A stretch of DNA of 64,000 bases from assembly GCF_001424545.1 (NCBI RefSeq), contig NZ_LMQL01000012.1, positions 315,371 through 379,370 on the forward strand, read 5' to 3'. This DNA comes from Ramlibacter sp. Leaf400. GTDB lineage: Bacteria; Pseudomonadota; Gammaproteobacteria; Burkholderiales; Burkholderiaceae_C. The translations under genes were made by a program, and so were the position numbers. Under the pieces are notes generated by a model. That model had not been told where the DNA came from, searched no databases, and saw only the letters and a list, made by a program, of their open reading frames with translations. Below are positions 1 to 10,303 of this stretch, one piece after another (the first letter of the stretch is position 1; every line of letters starts with the position of its first letter).

Positions 1-1070
1 ACCAGCGCATCGAAGCGCGCGGTCCAGTCGGCACGCCAGCGTTCGCGCCGGGGAGCGTCGATCCAGGCGCCGTCCAGGCCGTTGTGCATGAGGCCGCGGA
101 GGCCTTGGATGCTGCAGCCGAACTGTTCGACCATCATGCTCCAGGCCTGCGTGGGCGAGATGTTGTGCAACGTCGGGTCGTCGCTGTTGGGGTGGACCTT
201 CAGGCCCAGCGCGAGCATGCGGCGGATGGGGTGGTCCAGCGCCCAGCGCTCGGGTGCCAGCGTGCGCAGGTAGTAGGAATTGGCCGGCACGATGGTGAAC
301 ACGATCCCGCGTTCCAGGCATTGCTGCACCAGCTCGGGCCGGTCGACCACCGTGTAGCCGTGGTCGATGCGGTCCACGCCCAGCGTGTCGAGGGCCGTCT
401 GCACATGCGTCCAGGGCATCCCGTATTCGCCGGCATGCGCCGTCGTGCGAAGGCCGGCGCGACGCGCGGCAGCATAGGCCGACGCGAAGAGTTCGGGTGG
501 GCCCAGCGCCTCGCGATAGTCGATGCCGATGCCGGGCACCTCGTCGCGGCGCGCGGCCACCATCCACGCGACCATCTCATCGGCCTCGGCCGGCGGCGCC
601 TCGCGGTCGATGGCGGGCACGAGGCGACCGACGATGCCGAGGTCGCGTTCGGCGTCGTTCGCGGCCTGCACGATCGCGTCCTGCAACACGCGGTACGACA
701 GGCCCGAGTGCCTGACGACACCCGTGGGGTTCCAGAAGAACTCGGCGTAGAGGACGTTGTGCGCGCGCGCGTCCTCCAGGTATTCACGGGTGAGCCGGTA
801 GAGATCGTCGGGGCGTCGCAGGACGTGCCTCTCCAGCGCGCGCAAGCCCGGGATCGCCCCCTGGCGCTTCTCGCCGTGGGCGAACAGCCCATCGATCTGC
901 TCGGGCCCGAAGCCGCCCTCGCGCCGGGCGAGCTCATGGAAGGTGGCCTGCCGGATCGCGCCCAGCAAGTGGCAGTGCAGTTCCACCTTGGGCAGCGCCC
1001 GGCAGAAGGCCTGCAGGGCGGGGCCCTGAGCGGCCGCATCGGCCGCGGGAACGAATGGGTCTGTCAACAC
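1..1070 (-). CDS. Adenosine deaminase-like amidohydrolase, C-terminus outside window
   Basis: Metal-dependent deaminase of the adenosine/adenine deaminase family, which converts adenosine or adenine to the inosine or hypoxanthine form in the cytoplasm. The frame runs from a GTG at 1070 (TTG at 1067 is an alternative) to base 1 without a stop, 356 codons, so the 3' end is missing. Visible signatures are the metal-binding ELHCHLLG near residues 30-37, TAHAGEYG with the catalytic Glu, RIDHGY, and NSDDPTLH near the end. The first motif has HCHLLG where many relatives have HxHLDG or HxHLEG. A gene for purine-type substrates fits with guaD and a BMP binding protein about 9 kb away. Whether the substrate is adenosine or adenine cannot be read from the sequence. 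Confidence 0.85.
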   Translation of the reverse strand, partial: MLTDPFVPAADAAAQGPALQAFCRALPKVELHCHLLGAIRQATFHELARREGGFGPEQIDGLFAHGEKRQGAIPGLRALERHVLRRPDDLYRLTREYLEDARAHNVLYAEFFWNPTGVVRHSGLSYRVLQDAIVQAANDAERDLGIVGRLVPAIDREAPPAEADEMVAWMVAARRDEVPGIGIDYREALGPPELFASAYAAARRAGLRTTAHAGEYGMPWTHVQTALDTLGVDRIDHGYTVVDRPELVQQCLERGIVFTIVPANSYYLRTLAPERWALDHPIRRMLALGLKVHPNSDDPTLHNISPTQAWSMMVEQFGCSIQGLRGLMHNGLDGAWIDAPRRERWRADWTARFDAL

Positions 1071-1161
1071 GGTGGAACTCGTCTCTCGGGCGAGGGGGCG
1101 GCGGGGCGCACGGGGATTGTCCGCCACGCCGTTCAGCCGGGTCGCAAGCCCGTCCGGCGGC

Positions 1162-1470
1162 TCAGCCGCGGACGGTCTGGACCCGGATGCGGATTGCTGT
1201 AACCTCCCAGCCCAAGCCGCACAGCTGAGCTTGCAACGCAGGCAGCACCTGCCTCAGTTTGGCGGCCGCGGCGTTGCCTTCCACCAGCAGGCACCAGCCC
1301 GTGCCCTCGATGGGCCCGGCCTTGACTGCGGATCGCAGCCCTGCGGGGAGCAAAGATTCAATCGCGCGGAGCCGTTCACCGGACTCCCGTGCCAGCTCCG
1401 CCAGTCTCGCCAGCGTGGGCGAGCCTTCGGCGGCCTGCTGCACGGTGACGGGGTGGAGATTGCGGTTCAC
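1162..1470 (-). CDS. DUF721 (DciA-like) protein
   Basis: Small protein of 102 residues resembling the DUF721 family, whose best-known member DciA helps load the replicative helicase in bacteria lacking DnaC. The sequence is mostly helical at the start and ends in a compact alpha/beta part with GTGWCLLVEGNAAAAKLRQ and the tail WEVTAIRIRVQTVRG. The GTG at 1470 is chosen because longer starts would run over the M23 peptidase gene, which begins only 19 bases away on the other strand. No strong ribosome site is visible for it. The position, divergent from an M23 peptidase gene just upstream of secA, is as I remember it from Comamonadaceae. The link to DciA is by family only. Confidence 0.7.
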   Translation of the reverse strand: MNRNLHPVTVQQAAEGSPTLARLAELARESGERLRAIESLLPAGLRSAVKAGPIEGTGWCLLVEGNAAAAKLRQVLPALQAQLCGLGWEVTAIRIRVQTVRG

Positions 1471-1477
1471 GTGCGGG

Positions 1478-1484
1478 AAGGAGG
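1478..1484 (+). promoter_or_regulatory. Ribosome binding site fixing the M23 peptidase GTG start
   Basis: AAGGAGG lies five bases before the GTG at 1490. A strong match to the 16S anti-Shine-Dalgarno end at this distance decides the start against the upstream TTG/GTG options in the same frame. Confidence 0.85.
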
Positions 1485-1489
1485 AGCGA

Positions 1490-2443
1490 GTGCATTTCAT
1501 TATCACGGATGCCTGGCTGGCCAAGAGCCGCGCCGTCCACCTGAGCGGCACGCGGCTGGTGCTGGCCCTGCTGGGCCTGGCCATGCTGCTCACGCTCCTG
1601 GTCGCCTTGCTGTACCACTGGGTCTTCCTCAAGGGGGCGCGCGAGGGCTGGCCGGTGGTCGGCACCCTGGTGCGGCTGGTGGTCAAGGACGAGATCGAGC
1701 AGCGCGACCGCTACATGCGAGAGAACATCGATGCGATGGCGCGCAAGCTCGGCGAGATGCAGGCCAAGCTGGTGCAGCTGGAAGCGCTCGGCGAGCGGGT
1801 TTCGGGCCTCGCGGGCGTGAACCCGGCCGAGATCAAGGCCGCGCCCGGCCGCGGCGGCACGCTGGTGTCGGGCCGGCCGATCACGATGGAAGAGCTGCGC
1901 AGCACCCTCACCGAGCTGGACGCGCTGACCGACCAGCGCGCCGACCTGCTCACCCTGGCCGAGTCGCGCCTGTTCGACCAGCGCGTTCGCAAAATGATGG
2001 TGCCCACCCAGCATCCGGTCAGCAGCGGCCCGGTGGGGTCGGCCTTCGGCTGGCGCATCGACCCCTTCACCGGCCGCTCGGCCCTGCACACCGGGCTGGA
2101 CTTCCAGGCCGACACGGGCACCTCCATCCTAGCCGCCGCCGGTGGGGTGGTCGTGGCCCAGGAGCCGCATCCGGCCTACGGCAACATGGTCGAGGTCGAC
2201 CACGGCAACGGCCTGGTCACGCGCTACGCGCACGCCTCGCGGACGCTGGTGCGCAAGGGCGACCTGGTCAAGCGCGGCCAGAAGATCGCCGAAGTCGGGT
2301 CCACCGGCCGCTCGACCGGGCCGCACCTGCACTTCGAAGTGCTCCTCGACGGCATCGCCCAGGACCCGCAGAAGTTCCTCAACGCCGGCGCCCACCTTCC
2401 CGGCATGGCCTCCGGCCGGCTCGCCGCCTCGACGCGGCGGTAA
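1490..2443 (+). CDS. M23 family metallopeptidase, membrane anchored
   Basis: Predicted zinc endopeptidase or peptidoglycan-amidase activator of the LytM type, 317 residues, acting in the periplasm. A short cytoplasmic N-terminus is followed by one membrane helix at about residues 23-45, a coiled-coil-like stretch (about 65-165), then the LytM domain. Zinc ligands are in HTGLDF (His and Asp) and HLHFE, so the domain looks catalytically complete. The GTG start is set by a strong ribosome site. The gene points toward secA, 123 bases downstream, and is divergent from the DUF721 gene. It may act in cell separation or wall remodelling; that role is inferred from the family. Confidence 0.9.
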   Translation: MHFIITDAWLAKSRAVHLSGTRLVLALLGLAMLLTLLVALLYHWVFLKGAREGWPVVGTLVRLVVKDEIEQRDRYMRENIDAMARKLGEMQAKLVQLEALGERVSGLAGVNPAEIKAAPGRGGTLVSGRPITMEELRSTLTELDALTDQRADLLTLAESRLFDQRVRKMMVPTQHPVSSGPVGSAFGWRIDPFTGRSALHTGLDFQADTGTSILAAAGGVVVAQEPHPAYGNMVEVDHGNGLVTRYAHASRTLVRKGDLVKRGQKIAEVGSTGRSTGPHLHFEVLLDGIAQDPQKFLNAGAHLPGMASGRLAASTRR

Positions 2444-2447
2444 AATC
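2442..2447 (+). promoter_or_regulatory. Candidate -10 box for secA
   Basis: TAAAAT overlaps the stop codon of the peptidase gene and lies about 120 bases before the secA ATG. No clear -35 box is seen. If used, the transcript would carry a leader of roughly 110 bases that contains both hairpins described next. Confidence 0.4.
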
Positions 2448-2461
2448 TTTCGCTTTGCCGA

Positions 2462-2485
2462 CCGGCCGCTGCTTGCATCGGCCGG
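2462..2485 (+). promoter_or_regulatory. Upstream hairpin in the secA leader
   Basis: CCGGCCG (2462-2468) pairs with CGGCCGG (2479-2485) around a 10-base loop. It has no U tract after it, so a terminator role is unlikely. Confidence 0.45.
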
Positions 2486-2521
2486 CGGGCACCCCCAACT
2501 GCTGCAGCACCTAAGGATTGC

Positions 2522-2557
2522 GCTGCCCTGCCAGGCCCCCGGGGCCGGCAGGGCAGC
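2522..2557 (+). promoter_or_regulatory. Long hairpin directly before the secA start codon
   Basis: GCTGCCCTGCC (2522-2532) pairs with GGCAGGGCAGC (2547-2557), and inside it GGCCCC pairs with GGGGCC around a single C. This gives 17 base pairs interrupted only by one unpaired A. It ends nine bases before the ATG at 2567. No Shine-Dalgarno sequence is visible between hairpin and ATG, so the structure may control translation start of secA. Confidence 0.6.
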
Positions 2558-2566
2558 ATCGCGTTC

Positions 2567-5359
<2,793 letters not shown>

Positions 5360-5390
5360 AGCCCGCTGGCCAAGGACTTGGTGCCTGTCC

Positions 5391-5412
5391 CCCCTGTCAG
5401 GACTGACAGGGG
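5391..5412. repeat. Perfect 10-bp inverted repeat after secA
   Basis: CCCCTGTCAG (5391-5400) and CTGACAGGGG (5403-5412) are exact reverse complements separated by GA. The flanks GTGCCTGTCC and GTGCTGTCCC are also similar to each other. It lies between the convergent secA and response-regulator genes. It could be a two-way terminator without a U tract, or a REP-like dispersed palindrome. Confidence 0.6.
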
Positions 5413-5479
5413 TGCTGTCCCGCCGGGGCGCGGGTTCCTCTTCAATCGGCCTTCAATGCAAGGCCCGACCAGGACGTCG

Positions 5480-6445
5480 TCAGGAGTCGATGCGCCGCTG
5501 CGGCTGGCGGGCCAGCCAACGGCTGTAGCCTGCATCGCCCAGGCCCTGGACGTCCAGCGGGAACCAGGCCGCGAAGGCGCTGCCCGCCTCGTCGAGCGGC
5601 AGCGCGTCGGCCACCTGCGGCGGACGCCGCAGCGATTGGCTCACTTCCAGGTCGACCAGCTTGCGGCCGGCCCGCACGTCGGCCACGACGTCGGCGCCCA
5701 GGCCTTCGAGCTGCGCCAGTTCCGCCAGGGCCGGCAGTCCGATGCCGGTCTCCAGCTGCATCCAGCTGGCGGCGCCGTCGGCATCCAGGCCGATCACGCC
5801 GAACGGGTCGCCGATGACCACGTGCTCCACCCAGTGTCGCGCGGCCAGCGCGCCCAGCCGGCCCGCCACCGCCGGGTCGCGCAGCAGCGTGGCCTGCTCG
5901 GGCCGCAGCGTGGCGCGCCAGGTCTGGGCGTGGCTGGGGTGCGGCGTGCCCTGCAGGCGCTCCAGCACGTCCACCAGGCGCGCCTCGATGTCGGCCGTCT
6001 GCTTGGGGATGAACTGCTGGATCAGGCCGGCGTTGAAGGCGTCGATGGCGACCTGGTCGTCGGCCTGGCCGGTGAGCAGCACGCGCGCCCCCGGCCAGTC
6101 GGCCAGCGCGTCGAGCGCCTGCAGGCCGTCCATCTCCGGCATCGAGTAATCCACCACGAACACGCGCGTGAGGGAGAAGCGCTCGGTCTGCCGCGCCCAG
6201 TACTCCAGGATCTGCGGCACCAGCGGCCGGCCGGCGCGCCACTGGTCCACCAGCTGCTGCTGGCTCCAGGTGTCGGCTTCCCAGAAGGGGAGTTCCTGCT
6301 GCAGCTGGCGGATGCATTCGCGCGGCTGCACGAAGAGCCGGGCGCGCCACTTGCGCGGCAGCATCAGGGCCAGCATCTCCAGGTAGTCGGGATCGTCGTC
6401 GAGGAAGACGATCGTGCCGGGCCGGTTGAACAGCGGAAAGCTCAT
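5480..6445 (-). CDS. Response regulator with enlarged receiver domain
   Basis: Two-component receiver protein of 321 residues. The acidic pair is D16-D17, the phosphoacceptor is D99 in VVDYSMPEMDG, and the conserved lysine is K148 in FIPKQ. In CheY the acceptor follows the acidic pair by about 45 residues; here the distance is 82, so about 38 extra residues sit between the first helix and the acceptor strand. Residues about 165-321 form a second region without a DNA-binding motif that I can recognise. No histidine kinase is adjacent. The divergent neighbour is a LuxR-type regulator, 178 bases away. The ATG at 6445 gives MSFPLFNRPG. Confidence 0.85.
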   Translation of the reverse strand: MSFPLFNRPGTIVFLDDDPDYLEMLALMLPRKWRARLFVQPRECIRQLQQELPFWEADTWSQQQLVDQWRAGRPLVPQILEYWARQTERFSLTRVFVVDYSMPEMDGLQALDALADWPGARVLLTGQADDQVAIDAFNAGLIQQFIPKQTADIEARLVDVLERLQGTPHPSHAQTWRATLRPEQATLLRDPAVAGRLGALAARHWVEHVVIGDPFGVIGLDADGAASWMQLETGIGLPALAELAQLEGLGADVVADVRAGRKLVDLEVSQSLRRPPQVADALPLDEAGSAFAAWFPLDVQGLGDAGYSRWLARQPQRRIDS

Positions 6446-6583
6446 GCGGCCCGACCCCGCGTCCCCGCACGCACCGCGCCCGCCGCACTCCCGCCCCGCA
6501 GACGGGTCGGTGCGCGTGTCGCGACGGCAGGCGGGGAATGGATCATGGAAGGGGAGTCGACCTCAGCCTGTGGCACATGGAGC

Positions 6584-6592
6584 TGCTATTGT
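6584..6592 (+). promoter_or_regulatory. Candidate extended -10 promoter for the LuxR-type gene
   Basis: TGCTATTGT has the TGn plus TATnnT form of an extended -10 element and ends 31 bases before the ATG at 6624. No -35 box is apparent, which is allowed for extended -10 promoters. Confidence 0.4.
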
Positions 6593-6623
6593 CTCAGCCC
6601 GGTACGAAACCACGACCGTGTCG

Positions 6624-7292
6624 ATGTCGAACCCTGCTAATTTTGACAGCTCCGACCTCGACACGGTCCTGAGCGAATGGGTCAGTGCCCTGCGCGAGTC
6701 CTCGGTCGAGGCGATCGTGGTCCTCGGCCCCGACCCCTTCGGCACCAGCGACGACCGGCAGGTGGTCGCGGTCCACCCGCCCGGCCTGGCCACCGCGGCC
6801 CGCGCGCTCGCCGAGAGCCACGACTTCGGCGCGCGCTGGCGCGACTCCGACGCGCCCCTGGTGGCCTGGCAGTACATCGCCAAGGCCGACCACCACTCGG
6901 CCGGCCGCTGGCGGCTGCTCTGGCTGGCGCACGGCTTCCAGACGGTGGTGCGGGTCGAGTTCCCTTTGCCGGCCGGCCGCGCCTTCGAATGCTTCATGTT
7001 CAGCCCGCGCGAACTCAACGACCGGGCCGAGGCGGCCTCGCTGGTGTGGTCGGCGCTGAACGTCTGGCCGGTGGTGCGGCGCTGCATCGCGGACGAACGC
7101 TCCACGCTCAGCCCGCGCGAGCGCGAATGCCTGGTGCTGGCCTTCCGCGGCCTCACGGCAAGGGAAAGCGCGCAGCAGCTGTCCTGCTCGGAGCGCACCG
7201 TCAACTACCACCTGGCCAACGCCATGGGCAAGCTGAAGGTGGACAGCAAGCTGGCCGCCATCCAGCGCGCGTGCTGGCTCGGCGCGATCTGA
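6624..7292 (+). CDS. LuxR-type HTH transcriptional regulator
   Basis: Transcription factor of 222 residues. The C-terminal 60 residues form a GerE/LuxR helix-turn-helix, LSPRERECLVLAFRGLTA followed by SCSERTVNYHLANAMGKL. The N-terminal 150 residues resemble the size and layout of an autoinducer-binding domain but the signature ligand residues are not clear, and no luxI-like synthase is in the window. ATG 6624 is chosen over GTG 6618, two codons upstream; an extended -10 lies just before. It is divergent from a response regulator that lacks an obvious output domain, which suggests, but does not show, that the two work together. Confidence 0.8.
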   Translation: MSNPANFDSSDLDTVLSEWVSALRESSVEAIVVLGPDPFGTSDDRQVVAVHPPGLATAARALAESHDFGARWRDSDAPLVAWQYIAKADHHSAGRWRLLWLAHGFQTVVRVEFPLPAGRAFECFMFSPRELNDRAEAASLVWSALNVWPVVRRCIADERSTLSPRERECLVLAFRGLTARESAQQLSCSERTVNYHLANAMGKLKVDSKLAAIQRACWLGAI

Positions 7293-7372
7293 GCCGCCGG
7301 CCGCGCACCCGATTGGAGCGACAGCCGCCCGAGGCGGTATATTGGCGCCCACTCCCGCCCGCCCTCCGCCCC

Positions 7373-8299
7373 ATGGACTCTTCCGAAGACCGCACGGCTT
7401 CCCTGATGACGCCGGCCAAGCTGGCGCAGGTCGCGGCCAAGGCCCGCGCCCCGGTCTCGCCGGCCGCCTTCCTGGACCAGATGGCCGCCGATGCCGGCCA
7501 CCAGCACGTGCGGCGCCTGTCCGAGCTGCGGGTCGACCTGCAGCGGCAGGCCGTCGCCTCGCGGGCCGCGGCGTTCCAGCCGTTGCTCGAGGGCCTGGCC
7601 CAGGTGCTGCCCACGCTGGATTTCTCGCTGCTGCAGCCCAAGGGCCTGTGGGCGGCCGTCACCGGCAAGAGCCGCAATGCCGGCGCCGGGTTCGCCGCCC
7701 AGGTCGAGGACATCGAGGCGGTGATCAAGGCCCTGCCGGCCGCGGTCGCGGCGGTCCAGCAGGCGCAGCAGCCGCATGCGAGCGCGTGCGACCGGACCAT
7801 GGTGGAGCTGGAGGTGGAATACCGCGCCCTCGACAAGATGATCGACCAGGGCGCGCGCTGGCTGCAGGACATGCGCAACCAGCTCAAGACCCGCGAGGCG
7901 CAGGCCGGCGCCGACCCGCAGGCGATCCGCGCCGACGCGGCCCGCTGTGAGACGCTGGTGACGCGCCTGAAACTTCTTCGTGCGGCGGTGGCCGCCTCGC
8001 AGCAGGTCCACCAGCAGGCCCGTGCCGCCGCCGACCGGCGCCAGGCGCTGCGGGCGGCGCTGCACAAGACCGTGGGCGGCGAGGCCAGGGAATGGCGCTC
8101 GCGCCTGGGCACGCTGGCCGGCGCCGCCGCCGAGGGCAAGACCTCGGGCCTGAACCTGGACGACGCCAGGGACGCCCACGGCCACCTGCGCAAGCGCCTG
8201 GACCAGCTGCTGGCCGAATGCGAGCAGCTGCGCACGCAGGAGGACAGCCTCGCGCACTGCCTCGAAACCCTCGGCGAGCAGCTCTCGGCCGCCGCCTGA
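7373..8299 (+). CDS. Helical protein, possibly distant TelA family
   Basis: Protein of 308 residues, almost wholly alpha-helical with heptad-like spacing, no signal peptide and no membrane segment. The order of parts, a helical start, a [11 protein letters not shown] loop near residue 95, then a long helical core, is reminiscent of the toxic-anion-resistance TelA family, but no family signature is strong enough to assign it. It starts at ATG 7373 and ends only four bases before coaX, so the two are probably co-transcribed. I cannot give a function. Confidence 0.7.
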   Translation: MDSSEDRTASLMTPAKLAQVAAKARAPVSPAAFLDQMAADAGHQHVRRLSELRVDLQRQAVASRAAAFQPLLEGLAQVLPTLDFSLLQPKGLWAAVTGKSRNAGAGFAAQVEDIEAVIKALPAAVAAVQQAQQPHASACDRTMVELEVEYRALDKMIDQGARWLQDMRNQLKTREAQAGADPQAIRADAARCETLVTRLKLLRAAVAASQQVHQQARAAADRRQALRAALHKTVGGEAREWRSRLGTLAGAAAEGKTSGLNLDDARDAHGHLRKRLDQLLAECEQLRTQEDSLAHCLETLGEQLSAAA

Positions 8300-8303
8300 A
8301 GGC

Positions 8304-9083
8304 GTGTCCCTCCTCCTCATCGACATCGGCAACACGCGCCTGAAGTGGGCGCTGCATGCAGAGCCGCGTCCGGGTTCGCCGGTGCTGGCGCACGGGGCCG
8401 AGTTCCTGGAGCAGATCGAGCGCCTGGCCGAAGGGCCGTGGTCGCGGCTGCCGAGGCCGGCGCGCATGCTCGGCTGCGCCGTGGCCGGCGACGCCGTGCG
8501 GCGCCGGGCCGAAGAGCAGATCGAGGAAGCCTGGGACCTCGACCTTTCCGCGCAGTGGGTGCACTCCAGCGCCGGCGAGGCCGGCCTCACCAACGGCTAC
8601 GACCATCCGGCGCGGCTGGGCGCCGACCGCTGGGTGGCGATGATCGGTGCCCGCCATCGCCTGCTGGCCGAGGGGCCCGCACGGCCCATGGTGGTGGTGA
8701 TGGTGGGCACGGCCGTCACGGTGGAAGCGGTCGACGCCGAGGGGCGGTTCCTGGGCGGCTTCATCCTGCCCGGCCACGGCATCATGCTGCGCGCCCTGGA
8801 GTCCGGTACCGCCGGGCTGCACGTGCCCACCGGGGACGTGCGCGAGTTCCCCACCAACACCAGCGACGCGCTCACCAGCGGTGGCACCTACGCCATCGCG
8901 GGCGCCATCGAGCGCATGGTGCAGCACGTGCGGCGCGAGTGCGGTGCGCAGCCGGCCTGCTTCATGACGGGCGGGGCCGGCTGGAAGATGGCGCCGCACC
9001 TGTCGGTGGCATTCGAGCTGGTCGACAGCCTCATCTTCGACGGCCTGCTGGAGATCGCCGCGCTGCGCTTCGCGCCTGCCTGA
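8304..9083 (+). CDS. coaX: Type III pantothenate kinase
   Basis: Catalyses ATP-dependent phosphorylation of pantothenate, the first step of coenzyme A synthesis, in the cytoplasm. The 259-residue protein begins with the phosphate-binding [25 protein letters not shown] carries the pantothenate-site residues, and [15 protein letters not shown] with GGFILPG follow the CoaX plan. The start is GTG at 8304, four bases after the previous stop. In many Burkholderiales coaX follows birA; here it follows a helical gene of unknown role. A terminator-like hairpin follows at 9108. Confidence 0.95.
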   Translation: MSLLLIDIGNTRLKWALHAEPRPGSPVLAHGAEFLEQIERLAEGPWSRLPRPARMLGCAVAGDAVRRRAEEQIEEAWDLDLSAQWVHSSAGEAGLTNGYDHPARLGADRWVAMIGARHRLLAEGPARPMVVVMVGTAVTVEAVDAEGRFLGGFILPGHGIMLRALESGTAGLHVPTGDVREFPTNTSDALTSGGTYAIAGAIERMVQHVRRECGAQPACFMTGGAGWKMAPHLSVAFELVDSLIFDGLLEIAALRFAPA

Positions 9084-9094
9084 GCACGTCGCCG

Positions 9095-9100
9095 TAGAAT
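9095..9100 (+). promoter_or_regulatory. Candidate -10 box for the BMP gene
   Basis: TAGAAT in the coaX-BMP gap, 63 bases before the ATG at 9163. The same TAGAAT sequence stands before dcd and the desaturase gene. The -35 region is not convincing. Confidence 0.4.
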
Positions 9101-9107
9101 CGTCGCC

Positions 9108-9134
9108 AGCCGCTGTGCCCCGCAGCGGCTTTTT
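9108..9134 (+). terminator. Hairpin with T tract between coaX and the BMP gene
   Basis: AGCCGCTG (9108-9115) pairs with CAGCGGCT (9123-9130) and is followed by TTTT. An alternative pairing, GCCCCGC (9117-9123) with GCGGGGC (9140-9146), would compete with it. If the promoter at 9095 is used the hairpin lies inside the leader of the next gene. Confidence 0.6.
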
Positions 9135-9162
9135 CATTCGCGGGGCCATGTAGAGGAACACC

Positions 9163-10242
9163 ATGTACAAAAACCTCGCTGCCGCGTTCGCGGCCGCCTT
9201 GCTATCGCTCACTGCCGCCGCTCAGACGTCGCAGGCCACCGCGCCGATGAAGGTCGGCTTCATCCACGTCGCCCCCCTCACCGAAGCCGGCTGGGTGCGC
9301 CAGCACGAGGAAGGCCGCAAGGCCGTGCAGGCCGCGCTGGGCCACCGGGTGGAGACCCGCTCGGTCGAGAACGTGCCCGAGGGTCCCGATGCCGAGCGCG
9401 TGCTGCGCGACCTGGCCCGGCAGGGCCACAAGCTGATCTTCACGCCCAGCTTCGGCTACATGGAACCCACGCTGAAGGTGGCGCGCGAGTTCCCCGACGT
9501 GAAGTTCGAGTCGATCACGGGCTACAAGGCGGCCGACAACGTGGCCACGGCCAATGCGCGCTACTACGAGGGCCGGTACCTCGCGGGCGTGGCGGCCGGG
9601 CGGGTGAGCCGCACCCACGTGGCCGGCTACGTCGCCGGCTTTCCCATCCCCGAAGTGCTGCAGGGCATCAACGCCTTCACCCTGGGCATGCGCTCGGTGG
9701 ACCCGCAGGCGCAGGTCAAGGTGGTCTGGCTCAACGCCTGGTTCGATCCGCCGCGCGAGCGCGAAGCCGCACTCTCGCTCTTCAACCAGGACGTGGACGT
9801 GATCGCCTTCCACACCGCCTCGACCGCCGTCATGACGGCGGCGCAGGAGCGCGGCAAGCTGGCCGTCGCCTACCACTCCGACATGCGTTTCGCGGCGCCG
9901 GATGCGCAGCTGCTCGCCGTCACCCACCACTGGGGCGACTACTACACCCGCCGCACGCGCGAGGCGCTGGACGGCCGCTGGCGCAGCGGCAACGTCTGGG
10001 GCGGCGTGCGCGAGGGCATGGTGAAGGTCGAGCACTTCGGGCCGAAGACGCCCCAGGCCGTGCGCGACGAGGTGCTGGCCCGGCAGCGCGACATCGCGCA
10101 GGGCAGGCTCAAGCCCTTCAGCGGCCCGATCGTCGACAACGAAGGCCGCGCCGTCACGCCCGCGGGCGCCGCGATGACGGACGAGCAGATACTGTCCATG
10201 AACTTTCTCGTATCCGGGGTCCAGGGCAAGCTCCCAAAATGA
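9163..10242 (+). CDS. BMP family ABC transporter substrate-binding protein
   Basis: Periplasmic binding protein of the BmpA/Med family, whose known members bind nucleosides or related purines for an ABC importer. The 359-residue protein starts with a signal peptide (MYKNLAAAFAAALLSLTAAA). The mature part has the family layout: KVGFIHVAPLTEAGW at the start, LIFTPSFGYMEP, and an aromatic WGDYYTRR late. There is no lipobox Cys, so it is probably soluble. No ATPase or permease gene is beside it; guaD is 61 bases downstream, which supports a purine ligand. The transporter core must lie elsewhere or be shared. Confidence 0.9.
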   Translation: MYKNLAAAFAAALLSLTAAAQTSQATAPMKVGFIHVAPLTEAGWVRQHEEGRKAVQAALGHRVETRSVENVPEGPDAERVLRDLARQGHKLIFTPSFGYMEPTLKVAREFPDVKFESITGYKAADNVATANARYYEGRYLAGVAAGRVSRTHVAGYVAGFPIPEVLQGINAFTLGMRSVDPQAQVKVVWLNAWFDPPREREAALSLFNQDVDVIAFHTASTAVMTAAQERGKLAVAYHSDMRFAAPDAQLLAVTHHWGDYYTRRTREALDGRWRSGNVWGGVREGMVKVEHFGPKTPQAVRDEVLARQRDIAQGRLKPFSGPIVDNEGRAVTPAGAAMTDEQILSMNFLVSGVQGKLPK

Positions 10243-10303
10243 CGCGGGGCGCGCCGAGCGCCTCGCGCCATCCCCGTGGAGACGGGACTCCAGAATCCAG
10301 ATC

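Noticed and set aside
84-1202. Long open frame on the plus strand over the adenosine deaminase-like gene
   Set aside because: It is antisense to a frame with clear deaminase motifs and has a low-complexity Arg/Gly/Ala composition typical of shadow frames in GC-rich DNA.
6624-7292. Quorum-sensing system
   Set aside because: A LuxR-type HTH is present but no LuxI homologue is in the window and the N-domain's ligand residues are not clear.
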